From the NCBI GenBank assembly GCA_016708025.1, contig JADJGQ010000002.1, forward strand, positions 1,100,282-1,164,281: 64,000 nucleotides of DNA, in the 5' to 3' direction. Under the pieces are notes generated by a model. It had not been told where the DNA came from. It saw only the letters and a list, made by a program, of their open reading frames with translations, and searched no databases. The DNA comes from a bacterium. Its GTDB lineage: Bacteria; Zixibacteria; MSB-5A5; GN15; FEB-12. Made by a program: the position numbers and the translations under genes. Of this stretch, positions 6,756 to 17,800 are shown piece after piece; positions within the stretch are counted from its first letter, which is position 1, and each line of letters opens with the position of its first letter.

Positions 6756-9430
6756 TCACCACCCCAGAATCTGCTCCAGATTCCGGTTGAGCTTGAATAT
6801 CCGCTCCTGGTAATCTTCCTTCTTCGCCTTTTCCTTCTCGATGATCTCTTTCGGCGCATTCGCCAAAAAGTCCGCATTCGCCAGCTTCTTGGAGAGCTTT
6901 TCATGCGCATCTTTCAGCGAATCGAGATCTTTCTGCAAACGGCTCTTTTCCGCATCCAGATCGATCAGTCCTGACAACGGCACAAATATCTCCGCGCCGG
7001 ATATCACCGCCGAGGCAGACAACGGCGGCTTTTTGACATCGGTCCCGACCACTAAATTCTCTACCCGCGCCAACGACCGGAAATATTCGATATGATTCTC
7101 CAGCAGTTTGCCGAATGCCGGCTCACTCACTCGAATATACAGATCCGACTTTTTCCCCGGCGGGACATTCAACTCCGAACGGACCGATCGTACCGCGATC
7201 ACCACTTCCTGGATCTGGCGCAACAACCCCTCGAGATTTTCATCCCGATAGGTTCCTTCGGCTTTCGGCCAGGGCCAAATGTCAGCGTTTTCGCCTTGGA
7301 GCTGTCCCCCTCGATCAACTGCAGGTAGATCTCTTCGGTGACAAACGGCACGAACGGATGCAGCAGCTTGAGTATCTGATTCAGCACATAGGTCGCGACA
7401 TTCAGCGAACCCTCGCGAATCGGCACACCCGGCTGATCTGGCTTGATCAGCTCCACATACCAGGAGCAATAATCATCCCAGACGAAATTGTAGAGCGTTT
7501 TGGCCGCGGCATTGAGACGATACTCCGCAAACGCTTTGTCTACTGCCTCAACTGTCGTCTCGAGACGCGACAGTATCCACTTATCAAATATCATTAAGTC
7601 ATCGCGATTGACCGTCTCCAGCACCGGCGGGCGTCCATCGAGACGCATCATCACAAACCGCGACACCTGGTAGACCTTGTTCACGAAATTCCGCCCGGTC
7701 TCGAACGCGTTCCGCCCAAGCCAGGGGTCCTGACCATCAGGCGTCGCCAGCATGAGGGAGATGCGGAGCGAATCCGCGCCGTACTTGTCGATCACCTCAA
7801 GCGGGTCGATCCCGTTGCCGAGCGATTTCGACATCTTAATGCCGTTGGCATCGCGGACCGTGCCGTGTATATACACATCCGTAAATGGCGACTCACCCTT
7901 AAACTCATATCCGGCCATCACCATGCGCGCCACCCAGAGGAAAATGATCTCCGAGGCGGTCACCAGCACTTTGGTCGGATAGAACTTATCCAGCTCCGGC
8001 GTCTTCTCCGGCCAGCCGAATGTCGAGAACGGCCAGAGCCAGGACGAAAACCAGGTATCGAGCACATCGGTATCCTGCACCAATGTCTCGGGGTCATGCC
8101 CGTTGGCTTCCTCTTTGGTCGGACGATTGACCGAGACAAACATCGTCCCATCCGGCGCATACCAGACCGGGATGCGATGTCCCCACCACAACTGACGCGA
8201 GATACACCAGTCGCGGATATTCTCCATCCAATGCAAATAGGTCTTTGACCAATAGTCGGGGTGGAATCTCAGCTTGCCTGACTTGACCGCCTCGATCGCC
8301 GGCCCGGCCAGTTCATCCATCTTCACGAACCATTGATCCGACAGATAGGGCTCAATGATATTGTGGCATCGATAGCAGGTTCCGGCCGAAAGATTGTACT
8401 TCTCGGTCTTCTCCAGGAAGCCGCGCTTATTCAGATCCTCGACGAGTCGCTTGCGGCCGTCAAAACGATCCAGCCCTTTGTATCGGTCGGCGTTTTCGTT
8501 GAGCGTTCCATCAGTGTTGAGGATATTCAATTCCTGAAGGTCATGCCGCTTGCCGATCTCAAAGTCGTTCGGGTCGTGCGCCGGGGTAACTTTGACCACA
8601 CCGGTACCGAACTCCGGATCAACATACGAATCTGCCACGATCGGAATTTCGCGCTCGATGATCGGGAGGATCACGGTCTTCCCGACATACTTTTTGTAGC
8701 GCGGATCTTTCGGTGAAACGGCCAGCGCAGTATCACCGAGCATCGTCTCGGGACGGGTGGTCGCCACTGTCAGGTACTCATCCGACCCTTTTATTTTGTA
8801 TCTGATATACCAGAGCGAAGAATCAAAATCCTTATGCTCGACCTCATCATCCGACAACGACGTCTTACACGACGGGCACCAGTTCACGATCCGGTGGCCG
8901 CGATAGATCCAGCCTTTGTCATAGAGATGCTTGAAGACGGTCGCCACGGCAGTGGAGAGGCCGTCGTCGAGCGTAAAGCGAGTCCGTTCCCAATCGCAGG
9001 AGCATCCCATCTTCCGCAACTGCGAGAGGATGATATCTTTATTGCGATAGGCCCAGCCGCGGGTCCGCTCGACAAACTTGTCGCGACCCAGTTCACGGCG
9101 AGTGGAGCCTTCTTTCACCAATTGCTTTTCGACTATCACCTGCGTGGCGATCCCGGCATGATCCGCGCCCGGAAGCCACTCAGCTTCGAATCCGGCCATG
9201 CGGTGACGTCGCACCAGAATATCCTGAATGGTATTATTCAGGCCATGCCCGATATGCAGGACATCCGTCACATTGGGCGGTGGGATCACCACCGAATAGG
9301 ATGGCTTGGTTGAATTCGGGTCACCGTGGAAATAGTGATTCGCCAGCCATGCGGCGTAAATTCTATCTTCCACTTCAGCCGGATTGTAGGCCGAAGACTT
9401 CTTTTCTTTACCGTCGTTGCTGTTGCTCAT
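6756..9430 (-). CDS. valS: Valyl-tRNA synthetase, with one apparent single-base deletion
   Basis: Class I aminoacyl-tRNA synthetase charging tRNA-Val. The HIGH motif is HIGH at residues 59-62 (after PPPNVTDVL) and KMSKS is at residues 532-536. The frame runs intact to about residue 719, then drifts into junk. The correct C-terminus (PKAEGTYRDENLEGLLRQI, the anticodon-binding end, then the coiled-coil arm) is in the neighbouring frame down to the stop at 6756. Restoring one base in the GGG run at 7272-7274 rejoins the two and gives about 891 residues, a normal ValRS length. As ValRS is essential and no second copy is visible, a sequencing error is more likely than a mutation. It has its own strong promoter. 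Confidence 0.93.
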
Positions 9431-9489
9431 GCTCTTTCACTGCGTTATATTGGCCGGTCTGATCTGCTGGCCGATTGTGATAAGCGCCT

Positions 9490-9518
9490 ACTATAGCGCG
9501 ATTTAGACTGTATGTCAA
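9490..9518 (-). promoter_or_regulatory. Strong sigma70 promoter for valS
   Basis: On the minus strand TTGACA (9513-9518), 17 bp, TATAGT (9490-9495). This is a near-consensus promoter about 60 bp upstream of the valS start. Confidence 0.75.
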
Positions 9519-9584
9519 GTCGCCATACCCGGTTCGCCTGCCGGTCAGATTCCGGCAACCTACTAGAACAAGGATCGGTTCATT

Positions 9585-10406
9585 GTGTCTATCCCCAAGC
9601 TACTGGCACAGATAGAGGACCCCTCGCTCACCCCGTTCGAGCGCCTCGTCAAATTGATGGCCATTCTTCGCTCTCCCGAAGGATGCAACTGGGACCGCAA
9701 ACAGACCCATGAATCACTCATCCCTTACCTGGTCGAAGAGTCCTACGAAGTTATCGACGCCATCGAACAAAAGCAGTACCCTGCCCTCCGCGAAGAGCTG
9801 GGTGATCTCGCCGTGCAACTGGTTTTCCATGCCCAGCTTGCCGCCGAAAGGGGAGAGTTTACCATTCACGATGCTCTCTCCGATGTTGTCACCAAACTAG
9901 TCAACCGCCATCCGCACGTTTTCGGCGAGCGAAAAGATCTGAATCCCCAGCAGGTTCGCGATATGTGGGAGCAAAACAAAACCAAATCCGGCGAAAAAGA
10001 ATCGGTGCTTGGCGGGATCCCGATGGCCATGCCTGCGCTCACGCTCGCATTCCGCATCGGAGAAAAAGCAGGCGGAGTTGGATTTGATTGGAAGAAACCT
10101 GAAGAAGTGATGGGGAAGATCGAGGAAGAACTGGGGGAACTTCGCGCAGAATTGGATGCGCCTGTTCGAAGCAAAGAGCGCGTCGCGAATGAGATCGGCG
10201 ATCTCCTCTTTGCCGTAGCCTCACTCGCACGCAAACTGGATATCGAGCCGGAATCCGCACTCCGCACCGCACTCATCAAGTTTCGCACGCGGTTTGATGC
10301 GATGGAGCGAAAGATCAGGACCGACGGCAACAACTTCTCCGATTTTTCGTTACAGGAGCTTGAACAACGGTGGCAAGCGGTGAAATTGCACCACGAATCC
10401 GATTGA
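9585..10406 (+). CDS. mazG: Nucleoside triphosphate pyrophosphohydrolase MazG
   Basis: 273 residues from GTG. Two MazG domains can be seen. The first (about residues 25-120) begins LMAILRSPEGCNWDRKQTHE and has the metal-binding pair EESYEV and LREELGDLAVQLVFH. The second (about 160-260) has the EEVMGKIEEELGEL and EIGDLLFAVASLAR pair. This is the standard full-length bacterial MazG (about 260-275 residues), which hydrolyses NTPs and dNTPs to NMPs and PPi in the cytoplasm, for housecleaning and possibly control of the alarmone response. It is divergent from valS across a 154 bp spacer and is monocistronic as far as can be seen. Confidence 0.95.
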   Translation: MSIPKLLAQIEDPSLTPFERLVKLMAILRSPEGCNWDRKQTHESLIPYLVEESYEVIDAIEQKQYPALREELGDLAVQLVFHAQLAAERGEFTIHDALSDVVTKLVNRHPHVFGERKDLNPQQVRDMWEQNKTKSGEKESVLGGIPMAMPALTLAFRIGEKAGGVGFDWKKPEEVMGKIEEELGELRAELDAPVRSKERVANEIGDLLFAVASLARKLDIEPESALRTALIKFRTRFDAMERKIRTDGNNFSDFSLQELEQRWQAVKLHHESD

Positions 10407-10503
10407 ACCGCTATGAGATAACATTTTGGTGTGTGGATAAGTGGAATTTTTTTCCTGATTCCGCACTCCACAGGAAATTTTCCTGAAACTGTACGCTTTT
10501 TTG

Positions 10504-10532
10504 TTGTGTTAAAATCGGGCATACGCTAACAT
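10504..10532 (+). promoter_or_regulatory. Weak candidate promoter for the porin gene
   Basis: TTGTGT (10504-10509), 17 bp, TAACAT (10527-10532). If real, the porin mRNA has a leader of about 265 nt. Confidence 0.3.
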
Positions 10533-10721
10533 TGGCGTCCAAACGAGTACGAAGAGGATCTTCGAAACCAGACCTAACGCGAGAGAACAGAACAGTCTTC
10601 CATATAGATCTGACACATCGTGGACTGATTCCAACGAGCACACGGCGACCGGAGACGGCCGGCTGTGAGGAGGATTAAGTATGGCATAACTTTCTGCAGG
10701 ACGTTTCTCTTATGAAAACCG

Positions 10722-10738
10722 CTGCGCAGTGTGCGCAG
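10722..10738. promoter_or_regulatory. Perfect short palindrome in the porin leader
   Basis: CTGCGCA GTG TGCGCAG, 7 bp arms with a 3 bp centre, 68 bp upstream of the porin start. It could be an operator or an mRNA hairpin. No T-tract, so not a terminator. Confidence 0.4.
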
Positions 10739-10805
10739 TACCGAGAAACCCCTGTAACGTTATTATGAACTTTACTCAACACCATTCAGCATAAGGATTT
10801 TGTGT

Positions 10806-12008
10806 ATGAAGAAAGCGATCATTTTCGCTCTAGCTTTTGTGACCATGATCGGTGTCAGCGCCATGGCGACTGAGACCCGCACCGTGGTTATGGGACAGAA
10901 CAATCACATCATGCTCGACGATGCCAACCAGTGGCTTTATCCGTCCCGCGTGAACAACTACCCGAACATCGCCTCTGCCGAAGCCAACTGGAATTATGAC
11001 GACATGTACAATGTCGGCGTGAACTGGAAATTCGGCGAAGAGAACCCGTGGGTCCTCGGTACCTATTTCTCCTCCAATGGTGAATACTATCCGCAGGGTT
11101 ACTCCGGCAACTCGCTCGGTAACATGAGCTACCTTTACTATGGCGTGCCGTCCGTCGCGCCGGCCAAGCAGCAGTATGTCACCAACGGCAATGGCCGTTC
11201 GTTCGACCTGCTTTATGGTCGCAAACTCGGAACGTTCAACTTTGGTTTTGGCCTTGGCTACAACCACGCCTCCTACAAGTCCGAAGAGACCGATGACCAG
11301 ACCGAAGAAGCCTTCACTCAGTACACCATCAGCCTGGGCGTGACCCCGGATGCCGGTAACTGGGATGTGGCGCTCCACTTCGCCATGGGCTCCTGGACCG
11401 ATAAGGATGCCGATGGTGAAGAGCAGTCCGAAGCTGACGGCTACACCGACATCGCCGTTCTCGGCCGCTATTTCCACAAGATGAACAATACCGTCACGAT
11501 CGTGCCGCACGCGATGCTCGCTACCGGCAGCCGTGGTGAGAAGTTCACTGGCGACTACGAAGCCAACTCCGACTACAAGGAGAAATTGACCTCCCTCGAA
11601 CTCGGCGTCGGCATGAACTACACGCCGGTCACCAATGTCCTCGCCGTTCTCGATTTCGGTTTCTGGCAGGATAAGATCAAGTACGAGATGGAAGGACAGG
11701 AAGACGAGACCGAATCCTGGACTTCTATGCCGTACTGGCGCCTCGGCGTCGAAGGCGAAGTCTTCAATTGGATGGACGTCCGCGCTGGCGCAACCTCTGA
11801 CTGGGGTGGCTACAAGTGGGAAGACAACTACAAGTATGGTTCCATCATGAATGAAACCTACTTCGGCGTTGGCCTCAACTTCAACCGCCTGCACATTGAC
11901 ACCTACATGGATCCCGAGATCCTGCTCGACGGTTTCAATTTCATCAGCGGTTCCACCGATCAGGACGACCTGAACTTCCAGGTCTCCCTCCTGTACGAAA
12001 TGTTCTAA
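10806..12008 (+). CDS. Outer-membrane beta-barrel protein (porin-like)
   Basis: 400 residues from ATG 10806 with an AAGGA site. A signal peptide of about 22 residues (KKAIIFALAFVTMIGVSAMA) is followed by alternating hydrophobic and polar beta strands rich in Tyr, Trp and Gly. The protein ends in Phe (QVSLLYEMF), the classic last-strand signature for BAM-dependent outer-membrane insertion. Acidic turns such as EETDDQTEEA and GQEDETES look like loops. Codon use is biased to C-ending codons and it has its own strong terminator, suggesting high expression. The exact porin family and any solute preference cannot be read from the sequence. Confidence 0.75.
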   Translation: MKKAIIFALAFVTMIGVSAMATETRTVVMGQNNHIMLDDANQWLYPSRVNNYPNIASAEANWNYDDMYNVGVNWKFGEENPWVLGTYFSSNGEYYPQGYSGNSLGNMSYLYYGVPSVAPAKQQYVTNGNGRSFDLLYGRKLGTFNFGFGLGYNHASYKSEETDDQTEEAFTQYTISLGVTPDAGNWDVALHFAMGSWTDKDADGEEQSEADGYTDIAVLGRYFHKMNNTVTIVPHAMLATGSRGEKFTGDYEANSDYKEKLTSLELGVGMNYTPVTNVLAVLDFGFWQDKIKYEMEGQEDETESWTSMPYWRLGVEGEVFNWMDVRAGATSDWGGYKWEDNYKYGSIMNETYFGVGLNFNRLHIDTYMDPEILLDGFNFISGSTDQDDLNFQVSLLYEMF

Positions 12009-12030
12009 ACGTTAGATCATATCGAACACA

Positions 12031-12062
12031 AAAGCCCGGTCTGCAAAGACCGGGCTTTTTTT
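12031..12062 (+). terminator. Rho-independent terminator of the porin gene
   Basis: AAAGCCCGGTCT, loop GCAA, AGACCGGGCTTT, then a T-run. A 12 bp perfect stem just after the stop. Confidence 0.92.
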
Positions 12063-12110
12063 ATGTCGGTGACTGACTTCGGGACCGTGGGAACGGAATG
12101 AAGACTCCAG

Positions 12111-12247
12111 CCCTCATCCGGCGCTCCGCGCCACCTTCTCCCCAAGGGAGAAGGGAATACCTTGTCCTTCTATAAGATCGCCAGACAATGACAGAGAGAT
12201 TTCCCCTCTCCTTGCGGGAGAGGGTGCCCCGAAGGGGCGGGTGAGGG
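12111..12247. repeat. Dispersed palindromic repeat, CCCTCATCC family
   Basis: The 137 bp element begins CCCTCATCCGGCGCTCCGCG and ends GGGGCGGGTGAGGG. Internal hairpins are CCTTCTCCCCAAGGGAGAAGG and CCCCTCTCCTTGCGGGAGAGGG. The ends are inverted. The same type of intergenic element is known from many unrelated bacteria. Confidence 0.8.
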
Positions 12248-12290
12248 CGTAGCCGAGCTAACTGACCCACAACCTGAAATTGAGAACCGT

Positions 12291-13064
12291 CTAGAAAGAA
12301 ACTGAGACCATCAAGCCCGCGCCGTTTCGCCCGAAATAAGGCCCCCCGTAAACTGCTACCGCGCCGGTGGCATGCCTCAGGTACTTGTTGTATACCCGCT
12401 CTTCGTCGCTCCGCAGTACCAGGCAGAAAACAGCGGCGGCAAAATCGACTCCGGCCAGCGCTTGAGAGGTCGACCGCTTGTCTTCATCACCATCCCCATC
12501 AAACGCGGTCAACTGCAGCACTCCCAGCACCGCAAATGTCGTCCCCATGGCCAACCGGACCCTGCGGCCATTACCCGCCATCTGCTCAAGCGACACAGCC
12601 GCCATGGAATCGCGAGCCGATGAATCCCTGACCTGCGAGATCCGCAGATACTCTTTCTCAGCTTTGGAAAGCTTCGTGAGCTCATGTACTCCCAAGAGCG
12701 CGCAGATCGCCCCGCTTCCCAGATAGATCATGCCGGCTTCACCCGATTTCCGATATTGTTTATCTTCGCTGCTTACCTCTACACCGCGCATGATCAACAC
12801 CGCACCGCCGACCACTCCGATAACTCCGTTTAGGGTCCTGTCCTGCTGCTTCATTTTCGCCAGCGGCTTCAGGTACTTCTCGTTCACGCTATTACTGTCC
12901 GGCACGACCTCTTCGAAATACTTGATCTTGGAATGATCTATCAGTGGCGCAGGTCGCACAGAGTCAGCACCCGTAGATTGCGCCAGACAATCAAAGACCG
13001 GGCAGAAGCTCGACACCAAAATGAATACCAGAAATGAAACAAGCTGATGAATGTGTCGATACAT
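12291..13064 (-). CDS. Exported protein of unknown function, tandem paralogue 1
   Basis: 257 residues from ATG 13064 with a GGGAG site. It has a signal peptide (cleavage near CLAQS), a YLKPLAKMKQQDRTLNGVIG segment, two Gly-rich hydrophobic stretches (residues about 85-100 and 125-140), the block SKAEKEYLRISQVRDSSARD, then SLEQMAGNGRRVRLAMG with two more hydrophobic stretches, and an SF C-terminus. It is clearly related to the next upstream gene (shared YLxPLAK, SKAEKEYxxIS, SLExMAxxxRxxRL). I do not recognise the family. The final aromatic residue and signal peptide suggest envelope location; the hydrophobic stretches suggest membrane insertion. The 47 bp gap to its paralogue suggests an operon. 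Confidence 0.65.
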   Translation of the reverse strand: MYRHIHQLVSFLVFILVSSFCPVFDCLAQSTGADSVRPAPLIDHSKIKYFEEVVPDSNSVNEKYLKPLAKMKQQDRTLNGVIGVVGGAVLIMRGVEVSSEDKQYRKSGEAGMIYLGSGAICALLGVHELTKLSKAEKEYLRISQVRDSSARDSMAAVSLEQMAGNGRRVRLAMGTTFAVLGVLQLTAFDGDGDEDKRSTSQALAGVDFAAAVFCLVLRSDEERVYNKYLRHATGAVAVYGGPYFGRNGAGLMVSVSF

Positions 13065-13111
13065 ACTACTCCCGTGTCCACACAGAGCGGACTTGCCCAA
13101 TTGCGTTGTAC

Positions 13112-13891
13112 TTAGAATGAAAAGCAGGCTCTCAGGCCGGGCGTCCCATTCCAAAAACTCGGTCCCACTGCGAGAGTGAAAGAATCACCATGCTCGCGGG
13201 AGAAGCGGTCGTACGTCCGTTCCGCACTCGATTTGACCACAAGACAGATCAGACTGACGGCAAAACTGCTTCCAGCCAGAAAGACCTGTGTGCCATCATT
13301 CTCTTTACTCTGGCCCCCGGCGATGGCCAGTTGTACACCGCCGAGAATTGCGAAGGCGATGCCGTTTCTCAGCCTCGCTTTGCGGGCGTCGTGAGCCATC
13401 ACCTCAAGCGACCTGCTCGTCTCATAGTTGCGTGACTCCGGATCTTCGATCTTCGAAATGCTGGCGTATTCCTTCTCTGCTTTGCTACGGAAAAACAGGT
13501 CATGGAATCCAAGGACGGTGAGCATTGTCCCGCTCCCTACTAAGATCGCTCCGCTTTGAGGGCCACTTCGTTTTCGCGCTTCGTCTGAAAAGGCACTGGC
13601 GCCTATTATAAGGATACCGGTTCCTATTGTCAGAGAGGTGAAACCGGAGACCATTCTGGAATCATGACCGCTCTTCGCCAACGGTCTGAGATAGTCATCG
13701 ACATAGTCCGATACATGATCATCTTGAAGTGGGCGGGAGGCTGCCAAACTCAAATGAGCAAGGTCGAGAGATGAAAGTGAAATGAGACTGTCTACCAATG
13801 GCGCTTGAGCCTGGACGGCTCCATTGAAGTTCAGACAGAGAGAGAAAATCACGCAGGAAAGAAGTCGAAAACAGAACAAAGGCCACTGCAT
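13112..13891 (-). CDS. Exported protein of unknown function, tandem paralogue 2
   Basis: 259 residues if started at ATG 13891, which gives a good signal peptide (WPLFCFRLLSCVIFSLCLNF, cleavage near VQAQA). The longer in-frame TTG at 13945 would lie inside the promoter and is rejected. It shares with its neighbour the order DYLRPLAK, a pair of Gly-rich hydrophobic stretches, SKAEKEYASISKIEDPESRN, SLEVMAHDARKARLRNG, two more hydrophobic stretches and the SF end. Identity seems low but collinear throughout, so an old duplication. Function unknown; probably envelope. Confidence 0.65.
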   Translation of the reverse strand: MQWPLFCFRLLSCVIFSLCLNFNGAVQAQAPLVDSLISLSSLDLAHLSLAASRPLQDDHVSDYVDDYLRPLAKSGHDSRMVSGFTSLTIGTGILIIGASAFSDEARKRSGPQSGAILVGSGTMLTVLGFHDLFFRSKAEKEYASISKIEDPESRNYETSRSLEVMAHDARKARLRNGIAFAILGGVQLAIAGGQSKENDGTQVFLAGSSFAVSLICLVVKSSAERTYDRFSREHGDSFTLAVGPSFWNGTPGLRACFSF

Positions 13892-13936
13892 ACAACCGCC
13901 CGGATTGAAAGTGACGACACGTGGAGTCTTTCTTCC

Positions 13937-13965
13937 ATGATACAAATGTCCGCGAAGGTTGTCAA
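13937..13965 (-). promoter_or_regulatory. Strong sigma70 promoter for the paralogue pair
   Basis: On the minus strand TTGACA (13960-13965), 17 bp, TATCAT (13937-13942). It fixes the start of the downstream gene to 13891. Confidence 0.7.
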
Positions 13966-14047
13966 TGGATGACTGTCTGGATCACAGAGTGGCTGCCAGC
14001 CAATATTCTGCAATGGGAGGGAAGAGCTTTTAAAGTAAACTCATAAG

Positions 14048-14701
14048 TCAGCAGGGGCGTAAGAATATCAGTTGAATCCCCATCGTTTTGCCCAACTTCC
14101 ACGCCGCGACCGACTCTCTATTGTCGCCTCCACCAGCTCGATCTACTGGCAAGTCACCCTTGGTGATGGCCTTAGTCGTTTTGTGTTGGGAGGCAAGCAA
14201 CAAAGCATACAGTGTCTGCTTCAACTCAAATCCCTTCACTGAGTCAAGGTGCGCTATCAACGGTCGGATAGCCGGCAACCCTTTCATGCCAAGCTCCTCT
14301 GGAGCGATCCACCATGTAGGAGGGTCATCATAATGACCGTAATAGGAATAAAAGGTAGAATCTCCCAACTGCCGTATCAAAAAACTGACTGTGTCCAATC
14401 CAGAATTTGCTTGCGCTGTCCAGGCCATACGGACTATCTGCTGGCGAAGAACATCATGCCCGTTTAGTAATCTCTTAATGAATTTAGCGGTGCCGCTACT
14501 GTCGAATGGAACCGCTTCTCTCCTCATGCTGTCCACGACCAAATTCAGCGAATCGATCTGCGCCTGCCATTTGGCCGTCATCTCCGCCGCCGCCCGACGG
14601 TTCCCTTCTTCGGTCTTCGCCTTCCAGATAGACAATGCCGCTCCCACGCCGATCAGCACGATCAGCCCCACAACCAATACAACGTTCTTGCCGGAATACA
14701 T
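14048..14701 (-). CDS. Membrane-anchored protein of unknown function
   Basis: 217 residues. One N-terminal transmembrane helix (VVLVVGLIVLIGVGAALSIW, residues about 7-26) is followed by a charged, probably coiled-coil stretch (KAKTEEGNRRAAAEMTAKWQ, then DSLNLVVDSMRRE), and then a globular domain of 150 residues with helical, possibly HEAT-like character (AIRPLIAHLDSVKGFELKQT). The topology suggests an inner-membrane anchor with a periplasmic domain. No family recognised. The promoter ends only 5 bp before the ATG, so the mRNA would be leaderless or nearly so. Confidence 0.55.
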   Translation of the reverse strand: MYSGKNVVLVVGLIVLIGVGAALSIWKAKTEEGNRRAAAEMTAKWQAQIDSLNLVVDSMRREAVPFDSSGTAKFIKRLLNGHDVLRQQIVRMAWTAQANSGLDTVSFLIRQLGDSTFYSYYGHYDDPPTWWIAPEELGMKGLPAIRPLIAHLDSVKGFELKQTLYALLLASQHKTTKAITKGDLPVDRAGGGDNRESVAAWKLGKTMGIQLIFLRPC

Positions 14702-14706
14702 ACTCC

Positions 14707-14735
14707 AGTATACAGATTCTCTCGCCCCGCCGCAA
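14707..14735 (-). promoter_or_regulatory. Sigma70 promoter giving a leaderless transcript
   Basis: On the minus strand TTGCGG (14730-14735), 17 bp, TATACT (14707-14712), then GGAGT and the ATG. Transcription would begin at or next to the start codon. Confidence 0.55.
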
Positions 14736-14838
14736 GATTTTCAATATTCTCCTCAACGTCTCCTTCTTCGTCCAGATAATCCTTGCAAAACAAGACAATT
14801 CGCTCCTTCTTTGGGAGGTTACCAAAGGAGAGATCCCT

Positions 14839-17010
<2,172 letters not shown>

Positions 17011-17032
17011 TCGCATCCGGCAACGATACCCT

Positions 17033-17065
17033 GGGGTGGTCGTGATTCGCGACCACCCCTTTTTT
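17033..17065 (+). terminator. Rho-independent terminator of the S46 peptidase gene
   Basis: GGGGTGGTCG, short loop, CGACCACCCC, then six T. The stem is perfect. Confidence 0.92.
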
Positions 17066-17167
17066 GTCTGGGCAGCAACGCGGCAGAGATACTCATCCTT
17101 CGGGAACAAAATAGACACAGTAGTCGTTATTAGAGTGTCGGCATCATTGCCATTGGAGGGATATCAT

Positions 17168-17755
17168 ATGCGATACCAAGTGTCGATATCCGCGACCGGC
17201 ACCAGTCTGCTGGTCAGATCAACGCTGGTGCTCCTGCTCATCCTGTCCTGCAGTCACGAATCTCCGCAAATGCAGCAATCTGTCACCACTCCGACAGCGG
17301 TGATGGTGCAATCATCTGGCTGTCGCCAGACGGTGAGCGACCGTGAAGCCCGCTACACTGCCACTCCGGATTGCATCTATCTGTCGTACGACAAACATCA
17401 TGTCCTGCGTCTCACCCATGTGAATGCCGTGATGAACTGCTGTATCAGTGGTAACTCCGTTTCTGCGGTTGTCAGCGAAGGTATGATTCGGATCACCGAG
17501 CAGGAGAAGTTCGAGGGAACCCAACCGTGCCGCTGCCTCTGCCTGTATGATCTGGTTTATGAAGTGAGACAGGTTCCACCCGGTCTGTACACGATCCGGA
17601 TCGAGGAGACAAATCTTCCTTCCGGCGAACCGATGCTTGAAGGGACGGTCGACTTGACCTCACCGATCACTGACACTATCTGTGTGCAGCACAGCAACTA
17701 TCGGTCGCTGGCGACCTCGTCTTTCGAGCGGCGAGTACCGGTTCCGATGGAATAG
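17168..17755 (+). CDS. Cys-rich lipoprotein of unknown function
   Basis: 195 residues from ATG 17168, chosen because GGAGG lies 8 bp before it. A lipobox (LLILSCS) gives an acylated Cys near residue 28. The mature protein has a conserved-looking set of cysteines: a lone Cys (SSGCRQ), a second (TPDC), a CC pair (MNCCISGN) and CRCLCLYDLVYEVRQVPPG. I have the impression of similar hypothetical lipoproteins in Bacteroidota and relatives with CC and CxCxC motifs, but cannot name a domain. The Cys cluster may form disulfides in the periplasm or bind metal. The following gene starts 45 bp later. Confidence 0.65.
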   Translation: MRYQVSISATGTSLLVRSTLVLLLILSCSHESPQMQQSVTTPTAVMVQSSGCRQTVSDREARYTATPDCIYLSYDKHHVLRLTHVNAVMNCCISGNSVSAVVSEGMIRITEQEKFEGTQPCRCLCLYDLVYEVRQVPPGLYTIRIEETNLPSGEPMLEGTVDLTSPITDTICVQHSNYRSLATSSFERRVPVPME

Positions 17756-17800
17756 CGCTCGGGACTTGCCGCCACTGGTTCGTCGTATTAGATTGTGGGC

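Larger units (their letters stand above)
10407..10805 (+). other. Intergenic region with long porin leader
   Basis: 399 bp without a convincing gene. It holds a weak promoter-like pair, a short perfect palindrome and, at 10668-10689, an excellent ribosome-binding site (GAGGAGGA) 8 bp before ATG GCA TAA, a two-codon minimal frame. The porin's own AAGGA site is at its end. Confidence 0.5.

Noticed and set aside
10830..11894. 354-residue minus-strand frame opposite the porin
   Set aside because: Shadow of the strongly biased porin codons; no start signal and low-complexity Val/Asp content.
13892..13945. N-terminal extension of paralogue 2 to TTG 13945
   Set aside because: It would overlap the -10 box at 13937-13942, and it puts residues before a perfect signal peptide.
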